A DNA stretch of 64,000 nucleotides from Spongiivirga citrea. GTDB taxonomy: Bacteria; Bacteroidota; Bacteroidia; Flavobacteriales; Flavobacteriaceae. Position numbers and translations under genes: made by a program. Below are positions 18,540 to 26,573 of the stretch, in pieces. The notes under the pieces are model-generated. The model saw nothing but the letters and a program-made list of their open reading frames with translations, searched no databases and had not been told where the DNA came from. Location of the stretch: the NCBI RefSeq assembly GCF_010671565.1, contig NZ_JAABOQ010000002.1:310001-374000 (forward strand), given 5' to 3'. Numbering within the stretch: position 1 is the first letter of the stretch; the number at the start of each line of letters is the position of its first letter.

Positions 18540-19325
18540 TTATAATCGTTGTAATGTTTCTACAACTTTTCTTGCAACCGAAGCAGCCGCCGAAGGGTCT
18601 TGTCCAGTTATTAACCTTCCATCGGCAATCATAAAATCATCCCACCCTTTTGATGAATATTGAAAATCACCTCCTCTTTCAATAATGAGTTGCTGAATTG
18701 AAAAGGGAAAGGTTTTATAATAATCGGCCTCCATATTTTCAAAAGCATCCGGAAAGCCATTCACTTTTTTCCCTGAAACCAGATAAGTCCCATCTTTTGT
18801 TTTAAGATGTACAATGCCGGCAGTTCCGTGGCATATAGTAGAAATAATGCCACCTTGGTCCTCATACACTTGCATTGCAATAGCTTGTATTCCTTTGTTA
18901 TCTGCTACTCCAAACATCGCGGCTCCTCCACCACCATAATAGACCGCCTTATAATCAGACGCATTCATCTGATCTGGACTTTTAGTATGCTCTAATTCAT
19001 CCATGAATGTATTATCATAGAGATATCTCTTCTGAATGGAATCTGAAGTATTTATGTAACCAATGGGTATTGCTCCTCCTTCAGGGCTTACAAAATCCAT
19101 TGTATAACCCGCTTTTTCAAACACATCATAGGCGTGCACTATTTCTGAAAAATGATTGGAGGTATTTCGTTCAGAATCTCCATAAAAATGCGCATTAGAA
19201 ACTATAATCAGAATCCTTTGAGAAGTCTCCTCATTTATAATGGTATTATTTGATTTATCTTCATTTTGTGCGCATGTCAATAAAAACGAAGCAAATACAA
19301 GCACTAAGCAAATAGCCTTTTTCAT
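18540..19325 (-). CDS. DJ-1/PfpI (Hsp31-type) lipoprotein
   Basis: The 261-aa protein has a lipobox-like N-terminus (LVFASFLLTC) and a class I glutamine amidotransferase-like fold of the DJ-1/PfpI superfamily. The nucleophile elbow is ISTICHGTAGIV (Cys followed by His) and the preceding strand is YKAVYYGGGGAAMFG. Family members include glyoxalase III-type chaperones and proteases. Surface-anchored forms are uncharacterised. It is upstream of and probably co-transcribed with the dead serine-hydrolase-like gene. Confidence 0.88.
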   Translation of the reverse strand: MKKAICLVLVFASFLLTCAQNEDKSNNTIINEETSQRILIIVSNAHFYGDSERNTSNHFSEIVHAYDVFEKAGYTMDFVSPEGGAIPIGYINTSDSIQKRYLYDNTFMDELEHTKSPDQMNASDYKAVYYGGGGAAMFGVADNKGIQAIAMQVYEDQGGIISTICHGTAGIVHLKTKDGTYLVSGKKVNGFPDAFENMEADYYKTFPFSIQQLIIERGGDFQYSSKGWDDFMIADGRLITGQDPSAAASVARKVVETLQRL

Positions 19326-19352
19326 AATTCTAGATTTAATAAGAAAGGCTTA

Positions 19353-19760
19353 TTACTTCGTTTTCTTAGTAAACATTTTATGTATAATAGTCCATTTGCC
19401 CTTTGTTTTTAGCAGCATAAAATAGTCGATGTACGGGGTGTTACCCGGAGCCGCTATTTCGACTTTGGCCATGGCTGCATTGTTGGTATAGTCTATAGAA
19501 AGAATCTTTCCTGCTTCTCCTGTTGGTTTACCTTCTTTGGTATCTGCTATTTAGGCTTCACCGGACCAAATACTTACCTGATCATTTTTTACATAATATA
19601 GATTCAGATCTGGGTGGAAGGCTTCCTTTAATAGTTTTGGCTGTCCACCAGTAGAACCATCGATATACTTTGTCAGGGTTTCTCGAATTCGGTCTTCTTC
19701 TGTTTGCGCCAATAGGCATTGAGTAAGTAATACACAGCTAATTAAAAGTAGTTTTTTCAT
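19353..19760 (-). pseudogene. NTF2-like (lumazine-binding-type) secreted protein with in-frame stop
   Basis: Reading from ATG 19760 gives a signal peptide (KLLLISCVLLTQCLLAQ) and the start of a putative lumazine-binding/NTF2-like domain (RIRETLTKYIDGSTGGQPKL). The frame hits TAA at 19551-19553 right after SIWSGEA. Without changing frame it resumes as IADTKEGKPTGEAGKIL and runs to the natural C-terminus KWTIIHKMFTKKTK, stop at 19353-19355. The tail is clearly homologous sequence, so one nonsense change (for example a Tyr codon to TAA) interrupts an otherwise complete gene of about 135 codons. Confidence 0.88.
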
Positions 19761-19886
19761 TGTTCTTGTTTTTTGATTGAATGATGTTATTATTAATTCT
19801 TCAACCAAGCTATTACAAATGAGCAAACAAAAGGAAAGCGTCAAGTGAAAAGACCTACAGATTTATAATTCTGTAGAAAACAAAGC

Positions 19887-20942
19887 CTATTTCAAAGACT
19901 TTTTAAACTGTGCAGGAGTCATGCCTTTATGCTTTTTAAAGGCGTTATAAAATGATGTATTCGATTTAAAACCGCATTCGTTTCCGATACCTTCAATAGT
20001 TAGAACTTGGTTTGATTGTAGCATTTCTATAGCCGATTCTACACGATACCCGTTTATAAAATTTGAAAAACTTTGACCAACCGTATCATTAAGATATTGA
20101 GACAAGGTATGCCGTTTTACCTCGAGTCGATTGGCTACATCTAAAAGTTTTAAGTCGGAATTTAGATGCACTTTTTCTTCTGTAAAAAGACGTGGCAAGG
20201 TGTCGGCAATTGTAGTTATTTCGGCATCACTAATTACTTTATTTTGGTATTTAATAGCTGGCGACAAAAAAGACAAACCATGCTGTCGTCGTTTAAAAAA
20301 CCAGATCATAAGGCTCACATAAAGCGTAAACGAAAAAGATAAAGCTCCTACGATATATGATGTGTACATAACTGTATTATACGCCAACCAAATTAGAAAG
20401 CAGCCGACCACAATATTAATGATCCAATAATCCAGATTACTCAGTTTCTCTGTCTTAGAAAACAATTTTAAAAAAGAGCGCCTCGACTGATATATAGCTG
20501 CAATGAGGTATATTGTCCATAGGAAAAGTAGCATATATCCAAAAATCCCATCGGATCTACGCTGCCATAAATGCCAATACTCGTTATAAGGATATAGTAT
20601 GCCAGTCACGATCATAAATACAATAATGGGTACAATATGAAGCAACCATTGCCATTTACCAATGCTATCCGGTCTGGTGGCTATTCGAGTATATAAATAT
20701 AGGAAAGGACCAATAAGAAAGCAGGCCGTCAACCCTACTTGGATAAATAGCGATGATGTTTCAGGATAAAATGTTAGGAATACTGATTTTATGACCCGAA
20801 CGCTAATAACAAAAAGTAAGGCAGCCAAAAAATAAGTAGCTATATTCTTGTTTTTTATAATGAAACCGAAATAAAGACTAAGAAAAAGGCCATTAAAGCC
20901 TCCTAGGGCACTAAAAAAGAATAATATTTGATCTTCGAATTC
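19887..20942 (-). CDS. AraC-family regulator with N-terminal membrane domain
   Basis: The protein has six to seven N-terminal transmembrane helices (FFFSALGGFNGLFLSLYF onward, to about residue 225) and a C-terminal AraC/XylS double HTH: LDVANRLEVKRHTLSQYLN and IEGIGNECGFKSNTSFYNAF, ending PAQFKKSLK. This architecture is common in Bacteroidota. No ATG fits the start. I chose TTG 20942, which gives LEFEDQILFFF and places the first helix at the N-terminus; GTG 20993 is an alternative that adds 17 residues. Targets are unknown, but the adjacent NTF2-like and DJ-1 genes are candidates. Confidence 0.88.
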   Translation of the reverse strand, partial: EFEDQILFFFSALGGFNGLFLSLYFGFIIKNKNIATYFLAALLFVISVRVIKSVFLTFYPETSSLFIQVGLTACFLIGPFLYLYTRIATRPDSIGKWQWLLHIVPIIVFMIVTGILYPYNEYWHLWQRRSDGIFGYMLLFLWTIYLIAAIYQSRRSFLKLFSKTEKLSNLDYWIINIVVGCFLIWLAYNTVMYTSYIVGALSFSFTLYVSLMIWFFKRRQHGLSFLSPAIKYQNKVISDAEITTIADTLPRLFTEEKVHLNSDLKLLDVANRLEVKRHTLSQYLNDTVGQSFSNFINGYRVESAIEMLQSNQVLTIEGIGNECGFKSNTSFYNAFKKHKGMTPAQFKKSLK

Positions 20943-20996
20943 CAACCTTGACTTAAAGACATTAAATATACCCCATTTAAAATAATAGGACACCAA

Positions 20997-21395
20997 AGAA
21001 AAATCTAAATTCTACCTAAAACGGCTTTTCGATATGATTTTCCAATTGGAAGTTTAACGGCATACTGCTTCCTAGTCAGCCCCCTGTGAAGTGTTCTTTT
21101 TTATGTTGACCTATGCCAATGTAAATGGGATAATAGAGATGGATTACTTTGGGGGGTTGGTTATAGTGATTACAATGTGTTGTGACTTTTTGTGCCTGTG
21201 TTAATCCTAGGAACTGGAAGTGTGTTTTTGAGAAGGGAGGCGTTGAGGAGATGACGGTGGACTGTTTGCTTATTGTTTTAGTAAAAATTCTCTTAGAAAA
21301 ATACCCTGCTATCATTATTAGATTTTCATTTTACATTAAAAATGATATAATATTTTATGTATATTGTCTATAGAATATTAATTATTTGAATTTTA
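20997..21395. other. G/T-rich intergenic region upstream of the reverse transcriptase pair
   Basis: This gap of about 400 bp differs from the surrounding DNA. From about 21090 to 21290 the plus strand is strongly enriched in G over C, with GGGGGGTTGG around 21150 and GAGAAGGGAGGCGTTGAGGAG around 21230. A 79-codon minus-strand frame (21076-21315) exists but looks spurious. The last 120 bp are AT-rich and should hold the promoter of the RT genes. It may mark the boundary of an inserted element or a structured RNA; nothing is proven. Confidence 0.4.
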
Positions 21396-22934
21396 ATGTT
21401 TAATCAGTCATTCTCACAAGAGACCTTTCAGGAAATTTTTGATAAAGAAAATCGAAAAGGAAAAAATATAGAAAGTAAATTTAAAACAGACTTTCAACCA
21501 AGCATTGACCGATTAAAGTTGATTCAGGCTAAAACTGCTGAAATTATATCAGAAACTGATGCAGAAAGGAAAAAAGTTCTTCAGCTGGAAAGAAAAAAAC
21601 TTAAACAAGAAAGAGATCTATTAATCAAAAGTATACTTATTGAAACAAGTACCAATCTACCTAATAAAATTCAAAATCTAAGACTTGATTTAGGACCATT
21701 AATTGGTAAGCAAACGTATGTTTTAGAAGAAAAGCTTGAAAACTTCTTCATTTCCAAAAAAGTTCAATGGAATATTGCAAGAACATATAAAGTCAAACAG
21801 GCCAATAGATATGCTATTTTAAGTCAAATTACCAAGCTACTTGAAGACAAATTTCCCAAGTATATTATACGAACCGATATTCAATCATTTTATGAATCTA
21901 TTCCACAAAAGGACTTACTTATAAAAATAAATAATGACCATCTTTTAAGTGTGCTTTCAAAAAGATTTATTAACAAGGTTATTGCACAGTATAATGTTTT
22001 AACTGGTCAGACAGGAGCGTTAAATCCAGTGGGAGTACCAAGAGGAATAGGCATTAGCCCATATTTATCTGAATTATACATGAGAATAGTAGACAATGAG
22101 ATTAAAAGTATGCCTAATCTTATTTATTACTCAAGATACGTCGATGATATTTTGGCAATATTTGTTCCCGAATCCGAAACAGTTTCATCTGCAGAATTAT
22201 CAAGATATAAAACGAATTTAACTCGAATTATTAAAAGTAAAGGGCTGAATATCAACACTTATAAAACAGAAATCTATAATATGCTTAAAGGAATAGATTC
22301 TATTAATACAAGGAGTATTGAGTTTTTAGATGATAGCCTTATATCAAAAAGAAAGAATAAAAACCCAACCACTATTAACTATTTGGGTTATTCAATTGGT
22401 TCACTAAGAACAGTTAACAAATATTCAGATGCAGCAAAAAGAAATAGAATAATAACATCTCTTACCGTTGATATTTCTGATAAGAAAATTAGCAAGTACA
22501 AAACGAAAATAAAAAGTGCCTTTGATGATTTTCAGAAAAAAAGAATCAGGAATGAGAAGAACGCCTTTAAGCTCCTTAGAGCTAGAATAGAATTTTTGAC
22601 ATCAAATACAAGGCTACGTAATAACAAGGCAAACGTTTTAATAGGTGTGTATTACTCTAATCCTTTTATAAATAATAGCTATACCTTAAAAATATTGGAC
22701 AGTTATTTGAAATGGCATAAGAATCACGGAGGATTGTCAATAAAGCAAAAAAACCAACTGGATAAATTAAATTTTGAGAATGGATATGACACAAAAAAAT
22801 TCGTGCTTTTTCCTTTAAAAAAAGAATTATATAGAAATCATAATTCTAAAAAAAACGACTTGGTTAATAAGAGTAACAAAGGTGTTTTACGATATGGCCT
22901 TAGGGAAATAAATTCAATTTGGGAAAAAATTTAG
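21396..22934 (+). CDS. drt3a: Defence reverse transcriptase, Drt3a/UG3-like
   Basis: The 512-aa protein has a basic, helical N-terminal segment (about residues 40-80, likely coiled coil) and a reverse transcriptase core. Motif A is YIIRTDIQSFYESIP with Asp161. Motif B is GVPRGIGISPYLSELYM. Motif C is RYVDDILAIF with catalytic Asp250/Asp251. Later fingers/thumb motifs are YKTEIYNM and INYLGYSIG. The C-terminal region (residues 350-512) is basic and probably the thumb/RNA-binding part. It has no integrase, maturase or endonuclease domain, so it is not an ordinary group II intron RT. It is followed one base after its stop by a second RT gene. Two tandem RTs of this kind define DRT type 3; I assign Drt3a by order and architecture, without a phylogeny. 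Confidence 0.85.
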   Translation: MFNQSFSQETFQEIFDKENRKGKNIESKFKTDFQPSIDRLKLIQAKTAEIISETDAERKKVLQLERKKLKQERDLLIKSILIETSTNLPNKIQNLRLDLGPLIGKQTYVLEEKLENFFISKKVQWNIARTYKVKQANRYAILSQITKLLEDKFPKYIIRTDIQSFYESIPQKDLLIKINNDHLLSVLSKRFINKVIAQYNVLTGQTGALNPVGVPRGIGISPYLSELYMRIVDNEIKSMPNLIYYSRYVDDILAIFVPESETVSSAELSRYKTNLTRIIKSKGLNINTYKTEIYNMLKGIDSINTRSIEFLDDSLISKRKNKNPTTINYLGYSIGSLRTVNKYSDAAKRNRIITSLTVDISDKKISKYKTKIKSAFDDFQKKRIRNEKNAFKLLRARIEFLTSNTRLRNNKANVLIGVYYSNPFINNSYTLKILDSYLKWHKNHGGLSIKQKNQLDKLNFENGYDTKKFVLFPLKKELYRNHNSKKNDLVNKSNKGVLRYGLREINSIWEKI

Positions 22935-22935
22935 C

Positions 22936-25194
22936 ATGAAAAAAATAAGGCAAGGCATAGGATATAAAAAGGAAAGAGTCGTATTGTCAGATGTTTTACC
23001 CTACGAAGTCCCTCCCTTCTTCTCTAATAGACATTTTTATGATTTTCTTACTAGAAATAATATTGAATTAATTGATAAGCCCAATGGCGCTGAAATAAGA
23101 TTTAAAAATAATAGGTCGAAAACATTAGAAAGAATTATCAAAATTGTTTTTGGAATTAACTTCACAAAACAAGTTCAATATAATGATGGCAACAACTATA
23201 GATACATCACCCTAAGACCTGAAGACTTGCAAAAAATCCCTTTTAAGTTCAGAATTTCCCATAAGAATAAGGACTATCGTGAACTAACTGTTGTTCATCC
23301 GATTAATCAATTATTACTTGTATCATTTTATGAAAGTTATAAAAACACAATGCTTTACTATTGTGATAAAAGTAAATATTCATTAAGAAAACCAAGTAAA
23401 ATTGCTTCGCTTAAGTATTTTAAGGATTCAACATTTAAAAAACATCGAGTTAAAAACCCAGAAATCGAAATTATTGAAACGAATGATATGGAATATAAGG
23501 CTTTGAAAACCTTTTTTTCATATCAAAAGTATAGTAACATCTATAAATTTTACGAATCAAATTCGTTTCATAAGGCAGAAAAAGGATTCGATAAATTGCT
23601 AAAGTTTGACATTTCTAGATGTTTTGATAGCATCTACACTCACTCCCTTTCTTGGGCTTTAACTAATAAAAATATTGTAAAAGAAAATTTGGGAACCAAC
23701 AAAAATACTTTTGGAGGTGTATTCGATAAGTTAATGCAGTTAATGAATTATAACGAAACCAATGGAATAGTTATTGGCCCAGAATTCTCTAGGATTTTTG
23801 CAGAATTAATATTGCAACAGGTAGATGAATCAGTTGAAAAAGAATTAAAATATAAATACAAAGTTGAATACGATATTTACAGATATGTAGATGATTATTT
23901 TGTGTTTTTTAGTAAAGACAAAGTAAAGGATGAAATACTTACATTATACAAACTAAAGCTTAAGGAATATAATTTGTTTTTCAATGATTCAAAAACTGAA
24001 GAATACAGTAAGCCTATAATTACAAGAATAACTATAGCGAAGGAAAATATTAGAGAGCTAATAGAGAATACAATAATTTTTAAATTTCTAGAAAATGACG
24101 ATTTACCGCCAACAGGAATAAAGTACTATGAATCTCGTGATGTAATAACTAACTATAAAAAAATTCTTGCTGCTACAAAGACTTCTTATAAAGATTTACA
24201 AAACTATTTCCTAGCAACAATTTTTAATAAGACAAAACAGCTTATTGGAAAATTTCAATCTGAAGAAAGAATTCTGATTAACCATTTATTAGAAGAGTCT
24301 GAATTAAAGGAAGAACTTTTAATCCCTGAACTTTCAGATGATAAAAAAAACAAAATTTCAGAGGATTTATTTACCTTAAAGAAAGATATTGATTTAGAGA
24401 AAAAGAAAATAGTTAAGTATCAAAAACAATTAGTAAAAAAGTTCCTTGAAATTATAAATCTGACTTTTTTTGTGTATTCAGTTCTTCCCAGAGTGAGCTA
24501 TTCCATAAAAGTTTGTCATATTCTTTTTAGAATAATTGACTTTGTAAAGAATCAAGAAAAAACTAGGAACTCATTATGTCAAAAACCTCGATATGAATTT
24601 ATCCTTAAAAACATTGACATTGGTTTTAGTTTTGATGATAAGCATACAATATTCAAGACTATTTATGATGGTATTAATATCGTTTTAAATAAGAATAGGG
24701 CAACCGTGCATTCTGAAATAGAAACCCTTTATTTACTTCCAATTTTAAACGAATTGGGCAAGAATTACGAATTGTCAGAGAAGACAATAAAAATTCATTT
24801 TAAAGAGGAAATTGAGCAGAATATGTCATATTTCTTAATTATTTCTTTATTACATCATATTCAAAGAAAAGACAAATATGATGGTTTGAGAAATATATTA
24901 AAGGAAAAAATACGGAAGAAATTTACTAAATTTGAAAGTAGAAAAACGGAAGACACTTTACTACTCATTGATATTCTTACATGTCCGTATGTAGGTAGTA
25001 ATGATCAAGAAGTTAAAGAATTTCGTAAAGAGGTTTTAGAATTAATTAAGTTTTTCGAACCATCAATTTCCAACACGGAAAAAGAATCAATTATAGATGA
25101 TATTTCTATATTTCAGAATAATTGGTTTGCAAAATGGGAAGGTTCTGATTTAGGTAAGGAATTAAATACAAAAAGAGGGCATAATGTCTATTAA
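22936..25194 (+). CDS. drt3b: Defence reverse transcriptase, Drt3b/UG8-like
   Basis: The 752-aa protein starts with a conserved-looking leader, VLSDVLPYEVPPFFSNRHFY, then a divergent RT core. Motif A is KLLKFDISRCFDSIYTH with Asp225. Motif B is GIVIGPEFSRIFAELIL. Motif C is IYRYVDDYFVFF with Asp319/Asp320. The remaining about 400 residues are helical and Lys-rich with no recognised domain. The gene begins one base after the upstream RT stop, so translation is probably coupled, and is followed by the candidate ncRNA. Codon and base use is very A/T-rich compared with flanking genes, consistent with horizontal acquisition. Subtype is inferred from tandem arrangement, size and ncRNA. Confidence 0.83.
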   Translation: MKKIRQGIGYKKERVVLSDVLPYEVPPFFSNRHFYDFLTRNNIELIDKPNGAEIRFKNNRSKTLERIIKIVFGINFTKQVQYNDGNNYRYITLRPEDLQKIPFKFRISHKNKDYRELTVVHPINQLLLVSFYESYKNTMLYYCDKSKYSLRKPSKIASLKYFKDSTFKKHRVKNPEIEIIETNDMEYKALKTFFSYQKYSNIYKFYESNSFHKAEKGFDKLLKFDISRCFDSIYTHSLSWALTNKNIVKENLGTNKNTFGGVFDKLMQLMNYNETNGIVIGPEFSRIFAELILQQVDESVEKELKYKYKVEYDIYRYVDDYFVFFSKDKVKDEILTLYKLKLKEYNLFFNDSKTEEYSKPIITRITIAKENIRELIENTIIFKFLENDDLPPTGIKYYESRDVITNYKKILAATKTSYKDLQNYFLATIFNKTKQLIGKFQSEERILINHLLEESELKEELLIPELSDDKKNKISEDLFTLKKDIDLEKKKIVKYQKQLVKKFLEIINLTFFVYSVLPRVSYSIKVCHILFRIIDFVKNQEKTRNSLCQKPRYEFILKNIDIGFSFDDKHTIFKTIYDGINIVLNKNRATVHSEIETLYLLPILNELGKNYELSEKTIKIHFKEEIEQNMSYFLIISLLHHIQRKDKYDGLRNILKEKIRKKFTKFESRKTEDTLLLIDILTCPYVGSNDQEVKEFRKEVLELIKFFEPSISNTEKESIIDDISIFQNNWFAKWEGSDLGKELNTKRGHNVY

Positions 25195-25332
25195 AATTTA
25201 TGGTGCAATGTTGAACTTGATTGTTTAGCTGCTCTAAAACCGTCATTTACTAATTGAGGAATTAGTACACACAAGCACCCTAAACTTTTTTACAAGGTTT
25301 TGAAGGCAGAGGTTGAGTCTCTGCCTTTTTTT
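25195..25332 (+). ncRNA. Candidate DRT3 template ncRNA
   Basis: Immediately after drt3b is a non-coding stretch ending at a strong intrinsic terminator. TACTAATT (25248-25255) pairs perfectly with AATTAGTA (25260-25267) across a GAGG tetraloop. Directly 3' of this stem is ACACACA (25267-25273). A longer-range helix AAAACC (25236-25241) with GGTTTT (25296-25301) could enclose both. DRT3 systems are known to need an ncRNA; as I recall, an ACACAC tract templates GT-repeat DNA, which matches the tract seen here. The 5' end is not defined and may lie within drt3b. Confidence 0.7.
25303..25332 (+). terminator. Intrinsic terminator of the RT operon/ncRNA
   Basis: A 9-bp stem, AAGGCAGAG (25303-25311) and CTCTGCCTT (25319-25327), with a 7-nt loop GTTGAGT, runs into seven T at 25326-25332. 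This is a textbook rho-independent terminator on the plus strand and sets the 3' end of the candidate ncRNA. Confidence 0.92.
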
Positions 25333-25601
25333 ATTATTTCCTCTTAACATTAATTTACATTCATCTCTTTATAGAAGCAAAATTATCTCACTAATAGACT
25401 TGGTACAGGCTCCAAAAAGAATATTGTATATAATAATAGTGATAACAAATTGATGAAAAATTCCTTACTGCTGTGCAATTTGGTTTATACTAAATTGTTA
25501 CTAAAACCTTTGGTATTATTGATTAAACAGGAACCAATTGTGTCTAAAAAAGCATATGACTTGAATGCTTAAAGAAAGGGAACCTTTCATTTCTTGTCTT
25601 A
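25333..25601. other. AT-rich gap after the RT system
   Basis: No coding frame or clear structured element is visible in this 269-bp gap between the RT terminator and the convergent minus-strand three-gene unit. I looked for a direct repeat shared with the region upstream of the RT genes that would mark insertion ends and found none by eye. Confidence 0.4.
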
Positions 25602-25835
25602 ATCACAGATTACCTTCCAATTCCCTGTTTCTGGATCACGAACCAATCTGCACCTAGAAGGCCTTACTTCATTTTCCTGTTTTCCCTTTAATTCATTCAA
25701 GTTATTGAGGTCAAATGATAACTGAATTAAGTCAATACTCTCAAAACCATATTTAGTCATTACTATTTCAATTTCTTCAACAAGTCCTTTGTATTTATTA
25801 TTATTATCCATATTCAAAAATGTTATTTTATTCAT
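25602..25835 (-). CDS. Small hypothetical protein, third gene of accessory unit
   Basis: The ATG at 25835 lies inside the end of the upstream lipoprotein gene (stop 25828-25830), giving about 77 residues beginning MNKITFLNMDNNNKYKG. No signal peptide. The C-terminus RPSRCRLVRDPETGNWKVIC holds the only two cysteines and a conserved-looking R-x-P-x-T-G-x-W turn. I recognise no family. The overlap suggests translational coupling and a role tied to its two exported neighbours; a small regulatory or peptide-like product is possible but unproven. Confidence 0.6.
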
Positions 25836-26562
25836 TGTAAGCGAATACTCGAATATTATCACTAATCCCTAAAAGAGTGCCATCTTCATCAATAAGTTCA
25901 ACAAATATTGTGATAAATTGATTTGACGGTATAGAACCAGGGGAATAGACCATAGAGATTTTGCTATCGCCGTTTGACGACAGTTGTTGTGCGCGAAAGA
26001 CTCCTCCAGCTGAAGACCCATCTTCTAATAAATCCAATACTTGCGCTTTCACGCCTTGTGATGCCTTTGCCCCCTCAGAATTCAGAATGAGCCCTTCAAT
26101 AATTACCTCTCCAAGAAAACCAGATTGAACGGAGTTTGAAGATCTTGACAATGAAATTGATTCGGGTAAGGATATTAAAGATTTAAGAGGATAAAATTTC
26201 CGATATTTATTTACCTCAATTTCAACTCGAAAATTCCCAGGTCTTGTGGTGCTTACAATTGTAAACTCCGCTTGGATTCTTCCGTTATCGGTAACCTCGG
26301 GCGCTAAAGAGATTTCTTCTGATTCCTCATTTTCATGAGTTGTAAAAGTTTTATTGATCCTCGCCTTTGCATCAATTTTGGACAAATCAGCATCTTTAAC
26401 AAATCTAACATCAACATTTATTGTACTCTTACCGTCTGCTTTAAAATCACTTGCTATTGGAAAAAATACTGTCTCAACTATATCGCCATATTGCACTTCC
26501 TCTTTTGAACAGGAGATCAACAGGGTTGAAACAAATATTAATAATGTAAATGGTTTTTTCAT
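25828..26562 (-). CDS. Lipoprotein with Ig-like domains
   Basis: The 244-aa protein has a lipobox (LLIFVSTLLISC, Cys19) and beta-sandwich-like repeats. Segments such as FKADGKSTINVDVRFVKDAD and LGEVIIEGLILNSEGAKAS have the alternating pattern of bacterial Ig-like (Big) domains. Function is probably structural or adhesive at the envelope. It is the middle gene of a three-gene minus-strand unit: 11 bp downstream of the 525-aa gene and overlapping the small protein gene. Confidence 0.78.
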   Translation of the reverse strand: MKKPFTLLIFVSTLLISCSKEEVQYGDIVETVFFPIASDFKADGKSTINVDVRFVKDADLSKIDAKARINKTFTTHENEESEEISLAPEVTDNGRIQAEFTIVSTTRPGNFRVEIEVNKYRKFYPLKSLISLPESISLSRSSNSVQSGFLGEVIIEGLILNSEGAKASQGVKAQVLDLLEDGSSAGGVFRAQQLSSNGDSKISMVYSPGSIPSNQFITIFVELIDEDGTLLGISDNIRVFAYNE

Positions 26563-26573
26563 TCTTGTAGCGT

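Noticed and set aside
21076-21315. 79-codon minus-strand frame upstream of the RT genes
   Set aside because: Composition reflects the G/T-rich plus strand, no domain or signal is visible, and no ATG-led conserved start; treated as non-coding.
21396-25332. Retron (msr-msd) or group II intron
   Set aside because: Neither RT has maturase or endonuclease domains, no inverted-repeat msr-msd layout is seen, and two tandem RTs argue against both.
25195-25332. tRNA or CRISPR repeat downstream of the RTs
   Set aside because: No cloverleaf and no repeat-spacer periodicity; the only strong structures are the tetraloop hairpin and the terminator.
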